Counted from the first letter of the stretch, positions 19,478-29,695 are shown. The stretch: DNA of 64,000 nt from Pantoea sp. 1.19 (GCF_001922585.1 NZ_MRBS01000006.1:175584-239583); one strand, 5' to 3'. Numbers and translations: made by a program. The notes: a model not told the origin generated them from the sequence alone.

Positions 19478-21021
19478 CAGCGCCCTCCCCGCGGGGAGGC
19501 TTGCCCGACGTCAATGGCGTCAATCCGCCGACTATTAAACAGATTGAAGCGGCTGTCGCTGCCCTGGCAGCCATCACCGAAGCTGAAGCCACAGCCGTGA
19601 CTTTCGCCAAAGGCATCCCGCGCCAGCTCGCGATGGCTGGAGGGAACCACAAAGCGATCTTCGTAATTGGCGATGGCCAGATAGCGGTACATCTCCGCGG
19701 CCTGCGCGGCGCTGAGTCCAACCTCCTCCAGCGCCCGCAGATCGGTTATCCCCTCCACCGATTCGGCGCGCTTGTAGTGGCGCATCGCCATCAGACGCTT
19801 CAGCGCGCGCAACACCGGTGCGGTGTCTCCGGCAGCGAGCAAATTCGCCAGATATTGCAGCGGAATACGCAGGTTCTCAACCGCCGGCAGTACGCTGTCC
19901 TCCCTCTGCGGCAGCGCGCCGGCATCGGCCAGTGACTGCACAGGCGACAGCGGCGGCACATACCATACCATGGGCAGGGTGCGGTACTCCGGGTGCAGCG
20001 GCAGCGCCAGCTGCCACTCCATCGCCAGCTTCCACACCGGAGAGGCCTGCGCCGCGTCAATCACGTTTTGCGCCAGCCCCTGCCGCAGCGCTTCGGCGAT
20101 CACCTCGGGATCATGGGGATTGAGAAACACGTCGCACTGCTGAGAATAGAGATCGGTCTCCTGCTCGCTGCTGGCGGCCGACAGAATTTTATCGGCGTCA
20201 TACAGCAGCACGCCCAGATAGCGGATGCGTCCGACGCAGGTTTCCGAGCAGACGGTGGGCATCCCCGACTCAATGCGCGGATAGCAGAAAATGCATTTTT
20301 CGGACTTGCCGCTTTTCCAGTTAAAGTAGATTTTTTTGTAGGGGCAGCCGCTGACGCACAGCCGCCAGCCGCGGCACTTATCCTGGTCGATCAGCACGAT
20401 CCCATCTTCTTCCCGCTTATAGATCGCCCCGCTGGGACAGGTAGCCACGCAGCTGGGATTCAGGCAGTGTTCACACAGTCGCGGCAGGTAGAGCATGAAG
20501 GTCTGCTCAAACTGGCCGTAAATGGCCTTCTGCATTCGCGCAAAATTGGGATCCTCCGCGCGGCCGGCAAACTCGCCGCCCAGCAGCTCCTCCCAGTTGG
20601 GACCGCCCTCGATCTTATCCATGCGCTGCCCGCTTATCAGCGAGCGCGGGCGCGCAATCGGCTGATGCTGGCTGACGCCGGCCTGATGCAGATGCTGATA
20701 ATCGAGGGTAAAGGGTTCGTAGTAGTCGTCGAGACCCGGCAGCTGCGGGTTGGCAAAAATTTTCTTCAGCACGCCCACTTTGTTACCGAGCCGCGGGACC
20801 AGCTGACCGTTGATCTTGCGGATCCAGCCGCCCTGCCATTTTTGCTGATCCTCCCAGGCTCGGGGGTAGCCGATACCGGGTTTGGTTTCAACGTTATTGA
20901 ACCAGGCGTATTCTGTGCCCTCACGGCTGGTCCAGACGTTTTTACAGGTGATGGAACAGGTGTGACACCCGATACATTTATCCAGGTTCAATACCATACC
21001 AATCTGTGAACGGATCTTCAT
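19477..21021 (-). CDS. narH: Respiratory nitrate reductase 1, beta subunit (Fe-S)
   Basis: 514 residues (E. coli 512). Four cysteine groups hold three [4Fe-4S] and one [3Fe-4S] cluster: CIGCHTCSITC near residue 16-26, CEHCLNPSCVATC, CRGWRLCVSGC where Trp replaces a ligand and gives the three-iron cluster, and CIFCYPRIESGMPTVCSETC. NarH relays electrons from NarI hemes to NarG on the cytoplasmic side. The start overlaps the narG stop by four bases (ATGA). Confidence 0.97.
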   Translation of the reverse strand: MKIRSQIGMVLNLDKCIGCHTCSITCKNVWTSREGTEYAWFNNVETKPGIGYPRAWEDQQKWQGGWIRKINGQLVPRLGNKVGVLKKIFANPQLPGLDDYYEPFTLDYQHLHQAGVSQHQPIARPRSLISGQRMDKIEGGPNWEELLGGEFAGRAEDPNFARMQKAIYGQFEQTFMLYLPRLCEHCLNPSCVATCPSGAIYKREEDGIVLIDQDKCRGWRLCVSGCPYKKIYFNWKSGKSEKCIFCYPRIESGMPTVCSETCVGRIRYLGVLLYDADKILSAASSEQETDLYSQQCDVFLNPHDPEVIAEALRQGLAQNVIDAAQASPVWKLAMEWQLALPLHPEYRTLPMVWYVPPLSPVQSLADAGALPQREDSVLPAVENLRIPLQYLANLLAAGDTAPVLRALKRLMAMRHYKRAESVEGITDLRALEEVGLSAAQAAEMYRYLAIANYEDRFVVPSSHRELARDAFGESHGCGFSFGDGCQGSDSRFNLFNSRRIDAIDVGQASPRGGR

Positions 21022-24000
21022 TGCGCCGCCTCCTGAACCCGATCCCGGCCTTCGTCATCCAGCCAGTCCACGCGCTTCATTTTGCGCACCATCACGAACT
21101 CATCGCGATTCGATCCCACGGTGCCGTAGTAATTAAAGCCATAGGCCAGCTGCGCATAGCCGCCGATCATATGGGTCGGTTTGGGACAGGCGCGGGTCAC
21201 CGAATTGTGGATCCCACCGCGCTGACCGGTGACTTCCGATCCGGGAATGTTGACCAGCCGCTCCTGAGCGTGGTACATCATGGTCATGCCGGCCGGTATC
21301 CGCTGGCTGACCACCGCCCGCGCGGTCAGCGCGCCGTTGACATTGAACGCTTCAATCCAGTCGTTATCGGCAATCCCCAGTTCGCGGGCATCATCCTCAC
21401 TCAGCCAGACAATCGGCCCGCCGCGCGACAGCGTCAACATCAGCAGATTCTCGCTGTAGGTGGAGTGGATACCCCATTTCTGATGAGGCGTCAGGAAATT
21501 GAGCGCCTTTTCGGGAAAGCCATTCGACGGAATGTGCGCCAGCCGGGCGATACTGCGGGTATCGACCGGAGGACGATAAACCACCAGGCTTTCACCAAAG
21601 GCCCGCATCCAGGGGTGATCCTGATACAGCTGCTGCCGTCCGGAAAGGGTGCGCCATGGGATCAGCTCGTGCACGTTGGTATAGCTGGCACTGTAGGAGA
21701 CATGTTCATCCTCCAGACCGGACCAGGTTGGGCTGGAGATAATTTTGCGCGGCTGCGCCTGCAGATCGCGAAAGCGAATCTTTTCATCCGCTTTCGGCAG
21801 CGCGAGGTGGCGATGATCGCGACCGGTAAACGCCCCCAGCGCTGCCCAGGCCTTAACCGCGACCTGGCCGTTGGTTTCCGGCGCCAGCGTCAGAATTGCT
21901 TCCGCCGCGTCGATTGCGCTGCTGATACAGGGCTGTCCCGCCGCGTCGCCCGCCGTTTTCACCCGGTTAAGCTGGCGCAGCAGCGCGACTTCGCTGTCGG
22001 TATTCCAGTGGATCCCCTTACCGCCATTGCCAAGGCTTTCCAGCAGCGGCCCCAGTGCGGTAAAACGCTCGTACAGCGCCGGATAATTCCGGGTTACCGC
22101 CACGATCGTCGGCGCGGTTTTCCCCGGAATCAGCGGACACTCCCCGCGCTTCCAGTCTTGAATCGCTCCCCCTTGCGCCAGCTCACCGGGGGAGTCATGC
22201 TGCATCGGCTGCAGCACGACGTCGGTCTCTTCACCCAGGTGCGGTGGGCAGAGCGCCGAGAAAGATGCCGCCAATCCTTTGTAGATCTCCCAGTCACTGC
22301 GCGATTCCCAGCCGGGATCGACCGCCGCAGACAGCGGATGGATAAAGGGATGCATATCGGAGGTATTGAGATCGTCTTTCTCGTACCAGGTGGCGGTGGG
22401 CAACACCACGTCGGCGTAGAGGCAGGTGGTGGACATGCGAAAATCCAGCGTCACCAGCAGATCGAGTTTGCCCTCAATGGCGGCGTCCCGCCACTCCACC
22501 TCTTCGGGGCGCACTTGCCCCTCTGCCAGCTGCTCCTCTCCGCAGATACCGCTCTCCGCCCCCAGCAGATAGCGCAGGAGATACTCGTGCCCCTTTCCGG
22601 ACGACCCAAGCAGATTGGAGCGCCAGACAAACAGATTGCGCGGGTGGTGGTTGCCGCCGTCCGGGCGCTCGCTGGCGAAGCGGATCTCGCCGGACTGCAG
22701 GGCCGCGACGGTATAATCCACCGGCGTTACGCCGGCCTGCCGCGCTCTGGCCGCAATCTCCAGCGGATTCACATCCAGCTGCGGCGATGAGGGCAGCCAG
22801 CCCATGCGTTCAGCACGCACGTTAAAATCGATCAGATGGCCGTGAAACTGCTGCGGATCGGCCAGCGGTGACAGCAGCTCTTTTACCGTCAGCTGTTCGT
22901 AGCGCCACTGGCTGGCGTGGTTGTAAAAGAAAGAGGTGCTGTTCATCTGGCGCGGCGGCCGCTGCCAGTCCAGCGCAAAGGCCAGCGGCAGCCAGCCGGT
23001 TTGCGGACGCAGTTTTTCCTGGCCGACGTAGTGCGCCCAGCCGCCACCGCTTTGTCCCGGACAGCCGCAAAATACCAGCATGTTGATCAACCCACGGTAG
23101 TTCATGTCCATGTGGTACCAGTGATTTAATCCGGCACCGAGAATGATCATCGCACGACCGTGGGTTTTATGCGCCGTTGCGGCGAATTCCCGCGCAATTT
23201 GTACAATCTGCTGGCGCGGCACGCCGCAGATCTGCTCCGCCCAGGCCGGAGTGTAGGCCGTCACGCAATCGTAGTCGGAAGCGCACTGCGCATCGTTCAG
23301 CCCGCGCTCCACGCCATAATGAGCCAGCAGCAGATCGTAGACGCTGGCCACCCGGGCGTCGCTGCCGTCCGCCAGCGTCAGCCGCTTCACCGGCAGCGTG
23401 TGCCGAATAACCGGTGACTGGGCGACGTGGCGAAAATGCGCGCGTTCCTGACCGCCAAAGTAAGGAAAACTCACCGCGACCTGCTCATCATGCTGTTCCA
23501 GCAGGCTGAGCATGAGCGTAGTGTCATCGTCGCCGGCGCGCGCCTCCAGGTTCCATTTCCCCTTCTCTCCCCAGCGAAAACCGATCGAACCGTTGGGCAC
23601 CACCAGCCGTCCTCCGGCGTCAAGCGCCACGGTTTTCCATTCGGGATTATTGTGTTCGCCCAGTCCCTCTTGCAGATCGGCCGCGCGCAGCTGCCGGCCG
23701 GGAACATAGCTTCCCGCATCGTCCGGCTCCAGCAACACCAGCATCGGCATATCGGTGTAGCGGCGACAGTAGTTCAGGAAATAGTCGCTGGGGTTATCCA
23801 CGTGAAACTCTTTCAGGATCACGTGCCCCATCGCCATGGCCAGCGCGCTGTCGGTGCCCTGCTTCGGCGCCAGCCACTGATCGCACAGCTTGGCGACTTC
23901 TGAATAATCCGGGGTGATCGCAACGGTTTTCGTTCCCTTATAGCGCACCTCCGTAAAGAAGTGCGCATCCGGGGTCCGGGTTTGCGGCACGTTGGAGCCC

Positions 24001-24758
24001 CAGGCAATCAGGTAGCCGGCGTTATACCAGTCGGCGGACTCCGGAACATCAGTCTGCTCCCCCCAGGTCATCGGCGACGCCGGCGGGAGATCGCAGTACC
24101 AGTCGTAGAAACTGAGGCTGGTGCCGCCGAGCAGAGAGAGATAGCGGCTGCCGGCGGCATAAGAAACCATCGACATCGCCGGGATCGGCGAGAAGCCCAC
24201 CACGCGATCTGGCCCGCAGTGTTTCACCGTCCAGACATTGGCGGCCGCAATCAGCTGATTGACCTCCTGCCAGCTGGCGCGCACAAAGCCGCCTCGTCCA
24301 CGCTGGCTTTTGTAACCCTTCGCCCGCGCGGGATCGCTGACCAATGCGCCCCAGGCTTCCACCGGATCGGCATGTTGCGCCAGCGCCTCGCGCCACAGCG
24401 CGATCAGCTGCTGTCTGACCAGCGGGTATTTGAGCCGGTTCGCACTGTAGAGATACCAGGAGTAGCTGGCGCCGCGTGGGCATCCGCGCGGTTCGTGATT
24501 AGGAAGGTCCGCGCGCGTGCGCGGATAGTCGGTTTGCTGGGTTTCCCAGGTCACCAGGCCATTTTTCACGTAGATCTTCCAGCTGCAGGAGCCGGTACAG
24601 TTGACGCCGTGGGTGGATCGCACCATTTTGTCGAACTGCCAGCGCTGACGATAGCCGTTCTCCCAGTCGCGATTCCTGTCCAGCGTCTGGCCGTGCCCCG
24701 CCGAGAAGCGGTCGCCCTTTTGTCTGAAATAGCGCAGGCGATCCAGTAAGTTACTCAT
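21018..24758 (-). CDS. narG: Respiratory nitrate reductase 1, alpha subunit (Mo-bisMGD)
   Basis: 1246 residues (E. coli 1247). The N-terminal HGVNCTGSCSW (His50, Cys54, Cys58) binds the FS0 cluster. YDWYCDLPPASP contains the Asp ligand of molybdenum at about residue 223. The C-terminal molydopterin domain is complete. NarG reduces nitrate to nitrite in the cytoplasm; NarGHI conserves energy as proton-motive force. It lies 21 bp after narK on the same strand, giving narK-narG-narH-narJ-narI. In E. coli narK has its own promoter and narXL lies on the other side; narXL is not in this window. Confidence 0.98.
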   Translation of the reverse strand: MSNLLDRLRYFRQKGDRFSAGHGQTLDRNRDWENGYRQRWQFDKMVRSTHGVNCTGSCSWKIYVKNGLVTWETQQTDYPRTRADLPNHEPRGCPRGASYSWYLYSANRLKYPLVRQQLIALWREALAQHADPVEAWGALVSDPARAKGYKSQRGRGGFVRASWQEVNQLIAAANVWTVKHCGPDRVVGFSPIPAMSMVSYAAGSRYLSLLGGTSLSFYDWYCDLPPASPMTWGEQTDVPESADWYNAGYLIAWGSNVPQTRTPDAHFFTEVRYKGTKTVAITPDYSEVAKLCDQWLAPKQGTDSALAMAMGHVILKEFHVDNPSDYFLNYCRRYTDMPMLVLLEPDDAGSYVPGRQLRAADLQEGLGEHNNPEWKTVALDAGGRLVVPNGSIGFRWGEKGKWNLEARAGDDDTTLMLSLLEQHDEQVAVSFPYFGGQERAHFRHVAQSPVIRHTLPVKRLTLADGSDARVASVYDLLLAHYGVERGLNDAQCASDYDCVTAYTPAWAEQICGVPRQQIVQIAREFAATAHKTHGRAMIILGAGLNHWYHMDMNYRGLINMLVFCGCPGQSGGGWAHYVGQEKLRPQTGWLPLAFALDWQRPPRQMNSTSFFYNHASQWRYEQLTVKELLSPLADPQQFHGHLIDFNVRAERMGWLPSSPQLDVNPLEIAARARQAGVTPVDYTVAALQSGEIRFASERPDGGNHHPRNLFVWRSNLLGSSGKGHEYLLRYLLGAESGICGEEQLAEGQVRPEEVEWRDAAIEGKLDLLVTLDFRMSTTCLYADVVLPTATWYEKDDLNTSDMHPFIHPLSAAVDPGWESRSDWEIYKGLAASFSALCPPHLGEETDVVLQPMQHDSPGELAQGGAIQDWKRGECPLIPGKTAPTIVAVTRNYPALYERFTALGPLLESLGNGGKGIHWNTDSEVALLRQLNRVKTAGDAAGQPCISSAIDAAEAILTLAPETNGQVAVKAWAALGAFTGRDHRHLALPKADEKIRFRDLQAQPRKIISSPTWSGLEDEHVSYSASYTNVHELIPWRTLSGRQQLYQDHPWMRAFGESLVVYRPPVDTRSIARLAHIPSNGFPEKALNFLTPHQKWGIHSTYSENLLMLTLSRGGPIVWLSEDDARELGIADNDWIEAFNVNGALTARAVVSQRIPAGMTMMYHAQERLVNIPGSEVTGQRGGIHNSVTRACPKPTHMIGGYAQLAYGFNYYGTVGSNRDEFVMVRKMKRVDWLDDEGRDRVQEAAQ

Positions 24759-24779
24759 TATATTCTCCTGCCAACAGGG

Positions 24780-26171
24780 TTAGCTCGCCGCATGGCGACC
24801 GTAGACGCACCAGGTGATCAGCACGCAAACGACATAAAAAATCAGGAAGAGGTTCATTGCGCCGACCGGTGAACCGGTCATCGCCAGCGAGGTGCCAAAT
24901 GCTTTCGGAATAAAAAAGCCGCCCAGCGCGCCAATGGCGGAGATAAAGCCCAGCGCGGCGGCGGTGTCGGTGACGGCCTCGTGCTGTGCAGCGGCATCGC
25001 TGCCGCCGCGCGCTTTCACTCGCGCCAGCGTCAGACGCCGAAAAACGACAGCAATCATCTGGAAGGTGGAGCCGCTGCCCAGTCCGGCGGTGATAAACAG
25101 CCCCATAAACACGGCGTAAAACGCCGGAAAATTCCCCTCATCACCGCCGCCAGGCAGGGTCAGGAAGAGCAAGGCGCAGCACAGCGCCATCAGGATAAAA
25201 TTGATAAGCGTTACGCGTACGCCGCCAAACCGGTCGGACAGCATCCCACCGGCGGAGCGCGCCAGCGCCCCGAGCAGCGGACCAAAAAACGCCAGCCGGA
25301 CGATGTCAATGGCCGGAAACTGCGTTTTCGCCAGCATGGCAAAGCCGGCAGAAAAGCCGATAAACGAGCCAAACGCCGCCAGATAAAGCAGGCCCAGCAG
25401 CCACAAATGCAGCCGCCGCAGCACCGGCAGCTGTTCACGTATCGAGGCGCGAAAGCCGGCAATGTCATTCATTCCCCACCCGGCGGCCAGCGTGGCCAGT
25501 ACCAGCAGCGGCACCCAAATCCAGGCGGCATTGGCCAGCCACAATGCACTGCCATCCGCCTGGGTCACACCGTCAGCGCCGAAAAAGGCGAACAGCGGCA
25601 CGCTCATTACCAGCGGCGCAATCAGCTGCATCACGCTCACGCCGAGATTACCCAGACCGCCGTTGATACCCAGCGCGCTGCCCTGCAGGTTTTTAGGATA
25701 AAACAGGCTGATATTGCCCATGCTGGAAGCGAAATTAGCGCCGGCAAAGCCGCACAGCAGGGCAATAAGCACCATAACCCCGTATCCGGTGTCGGGATGC
25801 TGCACCACATAGCCCAGCCAGGCGCAGGGCAGAATCAGCAGGGCGGTGCTGATCATTGTCCACGTTCTGCCACCGACCATGGGCACCATAAAAGAGTAAG
25901 GCACCCGCAGTAAGGCGCCGGACAGCGCAGGAAGCGCGGTGAGCATAAATAACTGATCGGTGGAAAAATGAAAGCCGACCTTATTCAGATTGATCGCGAC
26001 AACACTGAATAATTGCCAGACGCAAAATGACAGTAGCAGCGCCGCGACCGATATCCCTAAATTCCTTCGGGCGATGGCCTGCCCGCTTGCATGCCAGAAG
26101 CGGGCATCGTCAGGTTTCCACTCCGTTAAAAGTCCGCGCTGCGTTGGTTTTTCCACACCGTCCCCCTTCAT
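24780..26171 (-). CDS. narK: Nitrate/nitrite transporter NarK
   Basis: 463 residues from the ATG at 26171, the same length as E. coli NarK. The longer start at 26270 adds an unlikely polar leader. It is a 12-segment major facilitator protein. Both nitrate signature motifs are present: GFAGANFASSMGNISLFYPK and GLGSGSTFQMIAVVFRR. NarK imports nitrate in exchange for nitrite. The GAGAGGG before the ATG is very close (0-1 nt), so a start at the GTG five codons later, which has GGGGGAC upstream, is an alternative. Confidence 0.94.
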   Translation of the reverse strand: MKGDGVEKPTQRGLLTEWKPDDARFWHASGQAIARRNLGISVAALLLSFCVWQLFSVVAINLNKVGFHFSTDQLFMLTALPALSGALLRVPYSFMVPMVGGRTWTMISTALLILPCAWLGYVVQHPDTGYGVMVLIALLCGFAGANFASSMGNISLFYPKNLQGSALGINGGLGNLGVSVMQLIAPLVMSVPLFAFFGADGVTQADGSALWLANAAWIWVPLLVLATLAAGWGMNDIAGFRASIREQLPVLRRLHLWLLGLLYLAAFGSFIGFSAGFAMLAKTQFPAIDIVRLAFFGPLLGALARSAGGMLSDRFGGVRVTLINFILMALCCALLFLTLPGGGDEGNFPAFYAVFMGLFITAGLGSGSTFQMIAVVFRRLTLARVKARGGSDAAAQHEAVTDTAAALGFISAIGALGGFFIPKAFGTSLAMTGSPVGAMNLFLIFYVVCVLITWCVYGRHAAS

Positions 26172-26237
26172 CCCTCTCAGACCATCTGTTGCGTGCTGAT
26201 GTGATGAGCAATGTAGGGGGGAATGCCGCGTGGAATA

Positions 26238-26251
26238 CTGCGTCACATCAA
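26238..26251 (-). promoter_or_regulatory. Possible FNR half-site upstream of narK
   Basis: TTGAT (26247-26251, minus strand) matches one FNR half-site; the partner at the expected distance (CGCAG) is poor. It lies about 70 bp before the narK start. Anaerobic control by FNR is expected for nar operons, but this site alone is weak evidence. Confidence 0.25.
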
Positions 26252-26387
26252 TAAAAATGCCGTTTCTCACCGCGCCCAGCGGCAGGTGTTATCGATATAA
26301 CTTACTAATTTTATTAAAATAAATCGCAGGACACACCTGCTACTAAGCGGATTAACGCGGTGAAAAGAGGCGGGCGCACAGGCGGAA

Positions 26388-27020
26388 TTAGAAGAATTCG
26401 CGGTAGCCGGAGATCATCACATAAACGGCGAAATAGCTAAAAATCAGCGCTGAGGCAAAGTAGCAGTAGCGCAGCAGCTGGCTGCCCAATACCCGCCCCC
26501 CGAGCGATCCGGCCGCGCACAGCAGCGCACTCCAGACGATCCCTGCAGTCAGAAAGCCACCGAGAAACAGGCCGGCGGTGGCGGTACCGCTCTGCCCCAT
26601 GCGGGCGATGAGCGCGCCGCCCACGCTGGCAAACCATAAAATGGCGCTGGGCGAGGACATGGCCAGTACGATCCCGCGCAGGAACTCTCGCCGCGGCGGT
26701 CGGGCCTGCGCTCTCGCCGTCAGCGGGATCGCATGATGCTGGCGCAGCGCGGTCAGCAGCATTTTACCGGCGAACCACAGTAGCACGGCACTGCCGCCGA
26801 GCCACAGCGCCCAGCGCACGCTGGTGAACTGCAGCAGAACGCTCATCCCCACCAGCGCCAGCAGTGCATAAATCATGTCGCCCACGCAGGTCCCCAGACC
26901 CAGCCATAGCCCATGAAAATACCCGCGCTGCATCGCCAGCGTGAGCATCGCGATGTTGGCGATGCCAATGTCGAGACAGAGTGACAGACTGAGTAAAAAT
27001 CCGTTGGAAAATGGTAGCAT
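26388..27020 (-). CDS. LysE/RhtB family amino-acid exporter
   Basis: 210 residues, six predicted membrane segments, with LysE family features: N-terminal FLLSLSLCLDIGIANIAMLT, a GLGTCVGDMIYALLALVG stretch, and MSSPSAILWFASVGG after a cytoplasmic basic loop (AQARPPRREF). The family exports amino acids or related metabolites from the cytoplasm; the substrate here cannot be told from sequence. The start MLPFSNG is preceded by GGACCAGGA. It stands alone between narK and gcd, both oriented away or upstream of it. Confidence 0.82.
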   Translation of the reverse strand: MLPFSNGFLLSLSLCLDIGIANIAMLTLAMQRGYFHGLWLGLGTCVGDMIYALLALVGMSVLLQFTSVRWALWLGGSAVLLWFAGKMLLTALRQHHAIPLTARAQARPPRREFLRGIVLAMSSPSAILWFASVGGALIARMGQSGTATAGLFLGGFLTAGIVWSALLCAAGSLGGRVLGSQLLRYCYFASALIFSYFAVYVMISGYREFF

Positions 27021-27313
27021 ATCCTGGTCCAGTGCGTTGAGCCGGGCCTGAGGCGCTACGCGCGGGGGACCCGATGAAATTCACCTCAGTATGCCTCTGA
27101 AAAACTGACAATTGTTGAAAATTTAGTTATTCAGTTGAGTAACCACTCAAAAAAACACAAAAAATTTTAACACTTAATATAAAATTCTTATTACACGGAC
27201 TGCAGCGCTTATGGAAGAGACGCACAACAGCTGGATGCCTTCATCTTTACCCTGTTTCATCGGGCACAGCGTTATTGTGCACCAGGTTTATGGCAAATTA
27301 AGAGGTTAACATT
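27021..27313. promoter_or_regulatory. lysE-gcd divergent intergenic region with an inverted repeat
   Basis: About 290 bp with an AT-rich core at 27105-27195. It includes TTGAGT-N4-ACTCAA (27135-27150), a 6-bp inverted repeat of operator type, and TAATATAAAAT at about 27176-27186 that could serve as a -10 element for gcd. AAGAGG before the gcd ATG is the ribosome-binding site. No coding sequence is supported. Confidence 0.45.
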
Positions 27314-29695
27314 ATGGGAGACAGCTCCTCTCCTTCACGCATCATCGGCATATTGACGGCGCTATTCGCCACGCTGACGGGCATCTACCTGCTCGCCGGA
27401 GGCGCCTGGCTGGCCGCGATCGGCGGGTCATGGTATTACGTCATCAGCGGCGCGGTGATGCTGATGATTGCGGTGATGATGTGGCGGCGCAACAGCCGCG
27501 CGCTGGTCATCTACGCATTATTACTGCTGGCCACGCTGGCGTGGTCAATTTGGGAGGTCGGCTTTGACTTCTGGGCGCTGGCACCGCGTACGGGCGTACT
27601 GGTGATTTTTGGCGTCTGGCTGATACTGCCGTTCGTCTTCCGCTTCTTCCACGCGCCGCGTAAAGCGGGCATCAGCGCGATGCTGGTGGTACTGCTGGCC
27701 TGCGCCGCCGCGCTGACCTGGGCGGGCTTTAACGACCCGCAGGAAGTGAACGGGACGCTGCCCGCCGCCGGCCAGGCCGCCAGCAGCCATCCGAACATTG
27801 CCGATGCTGACTGGCCGGCCTATGGCCGCGATCAGGAAGGCACCCGCTACTCACCGCTTAAGCAGATTAACGAAAGCAACGTTAAGAATCTGCAGCCGGC
27901 GTGGACGTTCAATACCGGCGACGTCAAGCGCGACAGCGATCCGGGTGAGATAACCAACGAAGTGACGCCGATTAAAGTCGGTGACATGCTGTACCTCTGC
28001 ACGCCGCACCAGATTCTGCACGCGCTGGATGCAGCGACCGGTAAAGAGAAGTGGAAGTTTGATCCGCAGCTGAAAACCGACCCGAGCTTCCAACACGTAA
28101 CCTGCCGCGGTGTCTCTTACCATGAAACCCCGGAAGTGAAAGCGCTGGCGGATAAATCGCAGGCCGCCATGTGTGCCCGTCGCATCCTGCTGCCGGTCAA
28201 CGATGGTCGCCTGTTTGCGCTGGACGCGAAAACCGGAGAGCGCTGCGCGGACTTCGCCAACAACGGTGAGCTCGACCTGCAACACCTGCAGCCGGTAAAA
28301 ACCCCGGGTATGTACGAGCCAACCTCGCCGCCGATCATTACCGATACCACAATCGTGATTGCCGGTGCGGTGACCGATAACTACTCGACTCGCGAGCCAT
28401 CCGGCGTGATCCGTGGATTTGACGTTAACAGCGGCAAGCTGCTGTGGGCGTTCGATCCGGGCGCCAAAGATCCGAACGCCATCCCGGCTGACGGTAAGAG
28501 CTACTCGCTGAACTCGCCAAACTCGTGGGCGCCGGCGGCCTATGACGCCAAACTGGACCTGGTTTATCTGCCAATGGGCGTGACCACGCCGGATATCTGG
28601 GGCGGTAACCGCACGCCAGAGCAGGAACGCTATGCCAGCAGCGTCATCGCGCTGAACGCCACCACCGGTAAACTGGCGTGGTCCTATCAAACCGTGCATC
28701 ACGATCTGTGGGACATGGACCTGCCGGCTCAGCCGACCCTGGCGGATATTACGGATAAAAACGGTCAGACCGTACCGGTAATCTACGCACCGGCCAAAAC
28801 CGGCAACATCTTCGTTCTGGATCGCCGCACCGGTGAGCCGGTCGTGCCAGCGCCGGAAAAACCGGTTCCGCAAGGCCCGGCAAAAGGCGATCGCCTCTCC
28901 GCGACACAGCCGTTCTCCGACCTGAGCTTCCGTCCGAAGAACGACCTGACCGGCGCAGACATGTGGGGAGCCACCCTGTTTGATCAGCTGGTGTGCCGCG
29001 TAATGTTCCACCAGCTGCGCTACGAGGGCATCTTTACTCCGCCGTCAGAGCAAGGCACGCTGGTATTCCCGGGTAATTTGGGGATGTTCGAATGGGGAGG
29101 CCTGGCGATTGATACCGACCGTCAGATTGCCATTGCTAACCCGATGGCGCTGCCGTTTACTTCCAAGCTGATTCCGCGCGGTCCGGGTAACCCGATGGAG
29201 CCGCCAAAAGGCGCCGCCGGTACCGGCAGCGAATCCGGTATCCAGCCGCAGTATGGTGTCCCCTACGGCGTGGAACTGAATCCGTTCCTGTCACCGTTTG
29301 GCCTGCCGTGTAAACAGCCGGCCTGGGGTTACATTACCGCCATCGATCTGAAAACCCACGATGTGGTGTGGAAAAAACGCATTGGGACCGTGCGCGACAG
29401 CGCGCCCGTACCGCTGCCGTTCAAGATGGGTATGCCGATGCTCGGCGGCCCGGTCACTACCGCAGGTAACGTGTTCTTTATCGCGGCAACGGCGGATAAC
29501 TACCTGCGCGCCTTCAGCACCAATACCGGTGAGCTGCTGTGGCAGGCTCGTCTGCCGGCAGGCGGACAGGCCACGCCGATGACCTATGAGGTTGACGGTA
29601 AGCAGTATGTGGTGGTCATGGCCGGTGGACATGGCTCTTTCGGTACCAAGATGGGTGATGCACTGGTCGCCTTCGCGCTGCCAGACGAGAAGTAA
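27314..29695 (+). CDS. gcd: Membrane-bound PQQ-dependent glucose dehydrogenase
   Basis: 793 residues (E. coli 796). The first 150 residues give five membrane segments; the remainder is a periplasmic eight-bladed propeller that binds PQQ and calcium. PQQ-family motifs are visible, such as DADWPAYGRDQEGTRYSPL at the start of the propeller and GANF/W-docking repeats (ATTGKLAWSYQTVHHDLWDMD). It oxidises D-glucose to gluconolactone in the periplasm and reduces ubiquinone. The PQQ synthesis genes are not in the window. The neighbouring gluconate dehydrogenase can take the product on to 2-ketogluconate. Ends in a strong terminator. Confidence 0.97.
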   Translation: MGDSSSPSRIIGILTALFATLTGIYLLAGGAWLAAIGGSWYYVISGAVMLMIAVMMWRRNSRALVIYALLLLATLAWSIWEVGFDFWALAPRTGVLVIFGVWLILPFVFRFFHAPRKAGISAMLVVLLACAAALTWAGFNDPQEVNGTLPAAGQAASSHPNIADADWPAYGRDQEGTRYSPLKQINESNVKNLQPAWTFNTGDVKRDSDPGEITNEVTPIKVGDMLYLCTPHQILHALDAATGKEKWKFDPQLKTDPSFQHVTCRGVSYHETPEVKALADKSQAAMCARRILLPVNDGRLFALDAKTGERCADFANNGELDLQHLQPVKTPGMYEPTSPPIITDTTIVIAGAVTDNYSTREPSGVIRGFDVNSGKLLWAFDPGAKDPNAIPADGKSYSLNSPNSWAPAAYDAKLDLVYLPMGVTTPDIWGGNRTPEQERYASSVIALNATTGKLAWSYQTVHHDLWDMDLPAQPTLADITDKNGQTVPVIYAPAKTGNIFVLDRRTGEPVVPAPEKPVPQGPAKGDRLSATQPFSDLSFRPKNDLTGADMWGATLFDQLVCRVMFHQLRYEGIFTPPSEQGTLVFPGNLGMFEWGGLAIDTDRQIAIANPMALPFTSKLIPRGPGNPMEPPKGAAGTGSESGIQPQYGVPYGVELNPFLSPFGLPCKQPAWGYITAIDLKTHDVVWKKRIGTVRDSAPVPLPFKMGMPMLGGPVTTAGNVFFIAATADNYLRAFSTNTGELLWQARLPAGGQATPMTYEVDGKQYVVVMAGGHGSFGTKMGDALVAFALPDEK

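Noticed and set aside
21006..22790. 594-codon plus-strand frame opposite narG
   Set aside because: Antisense to the complete narG; composition is explained by narG codon use.
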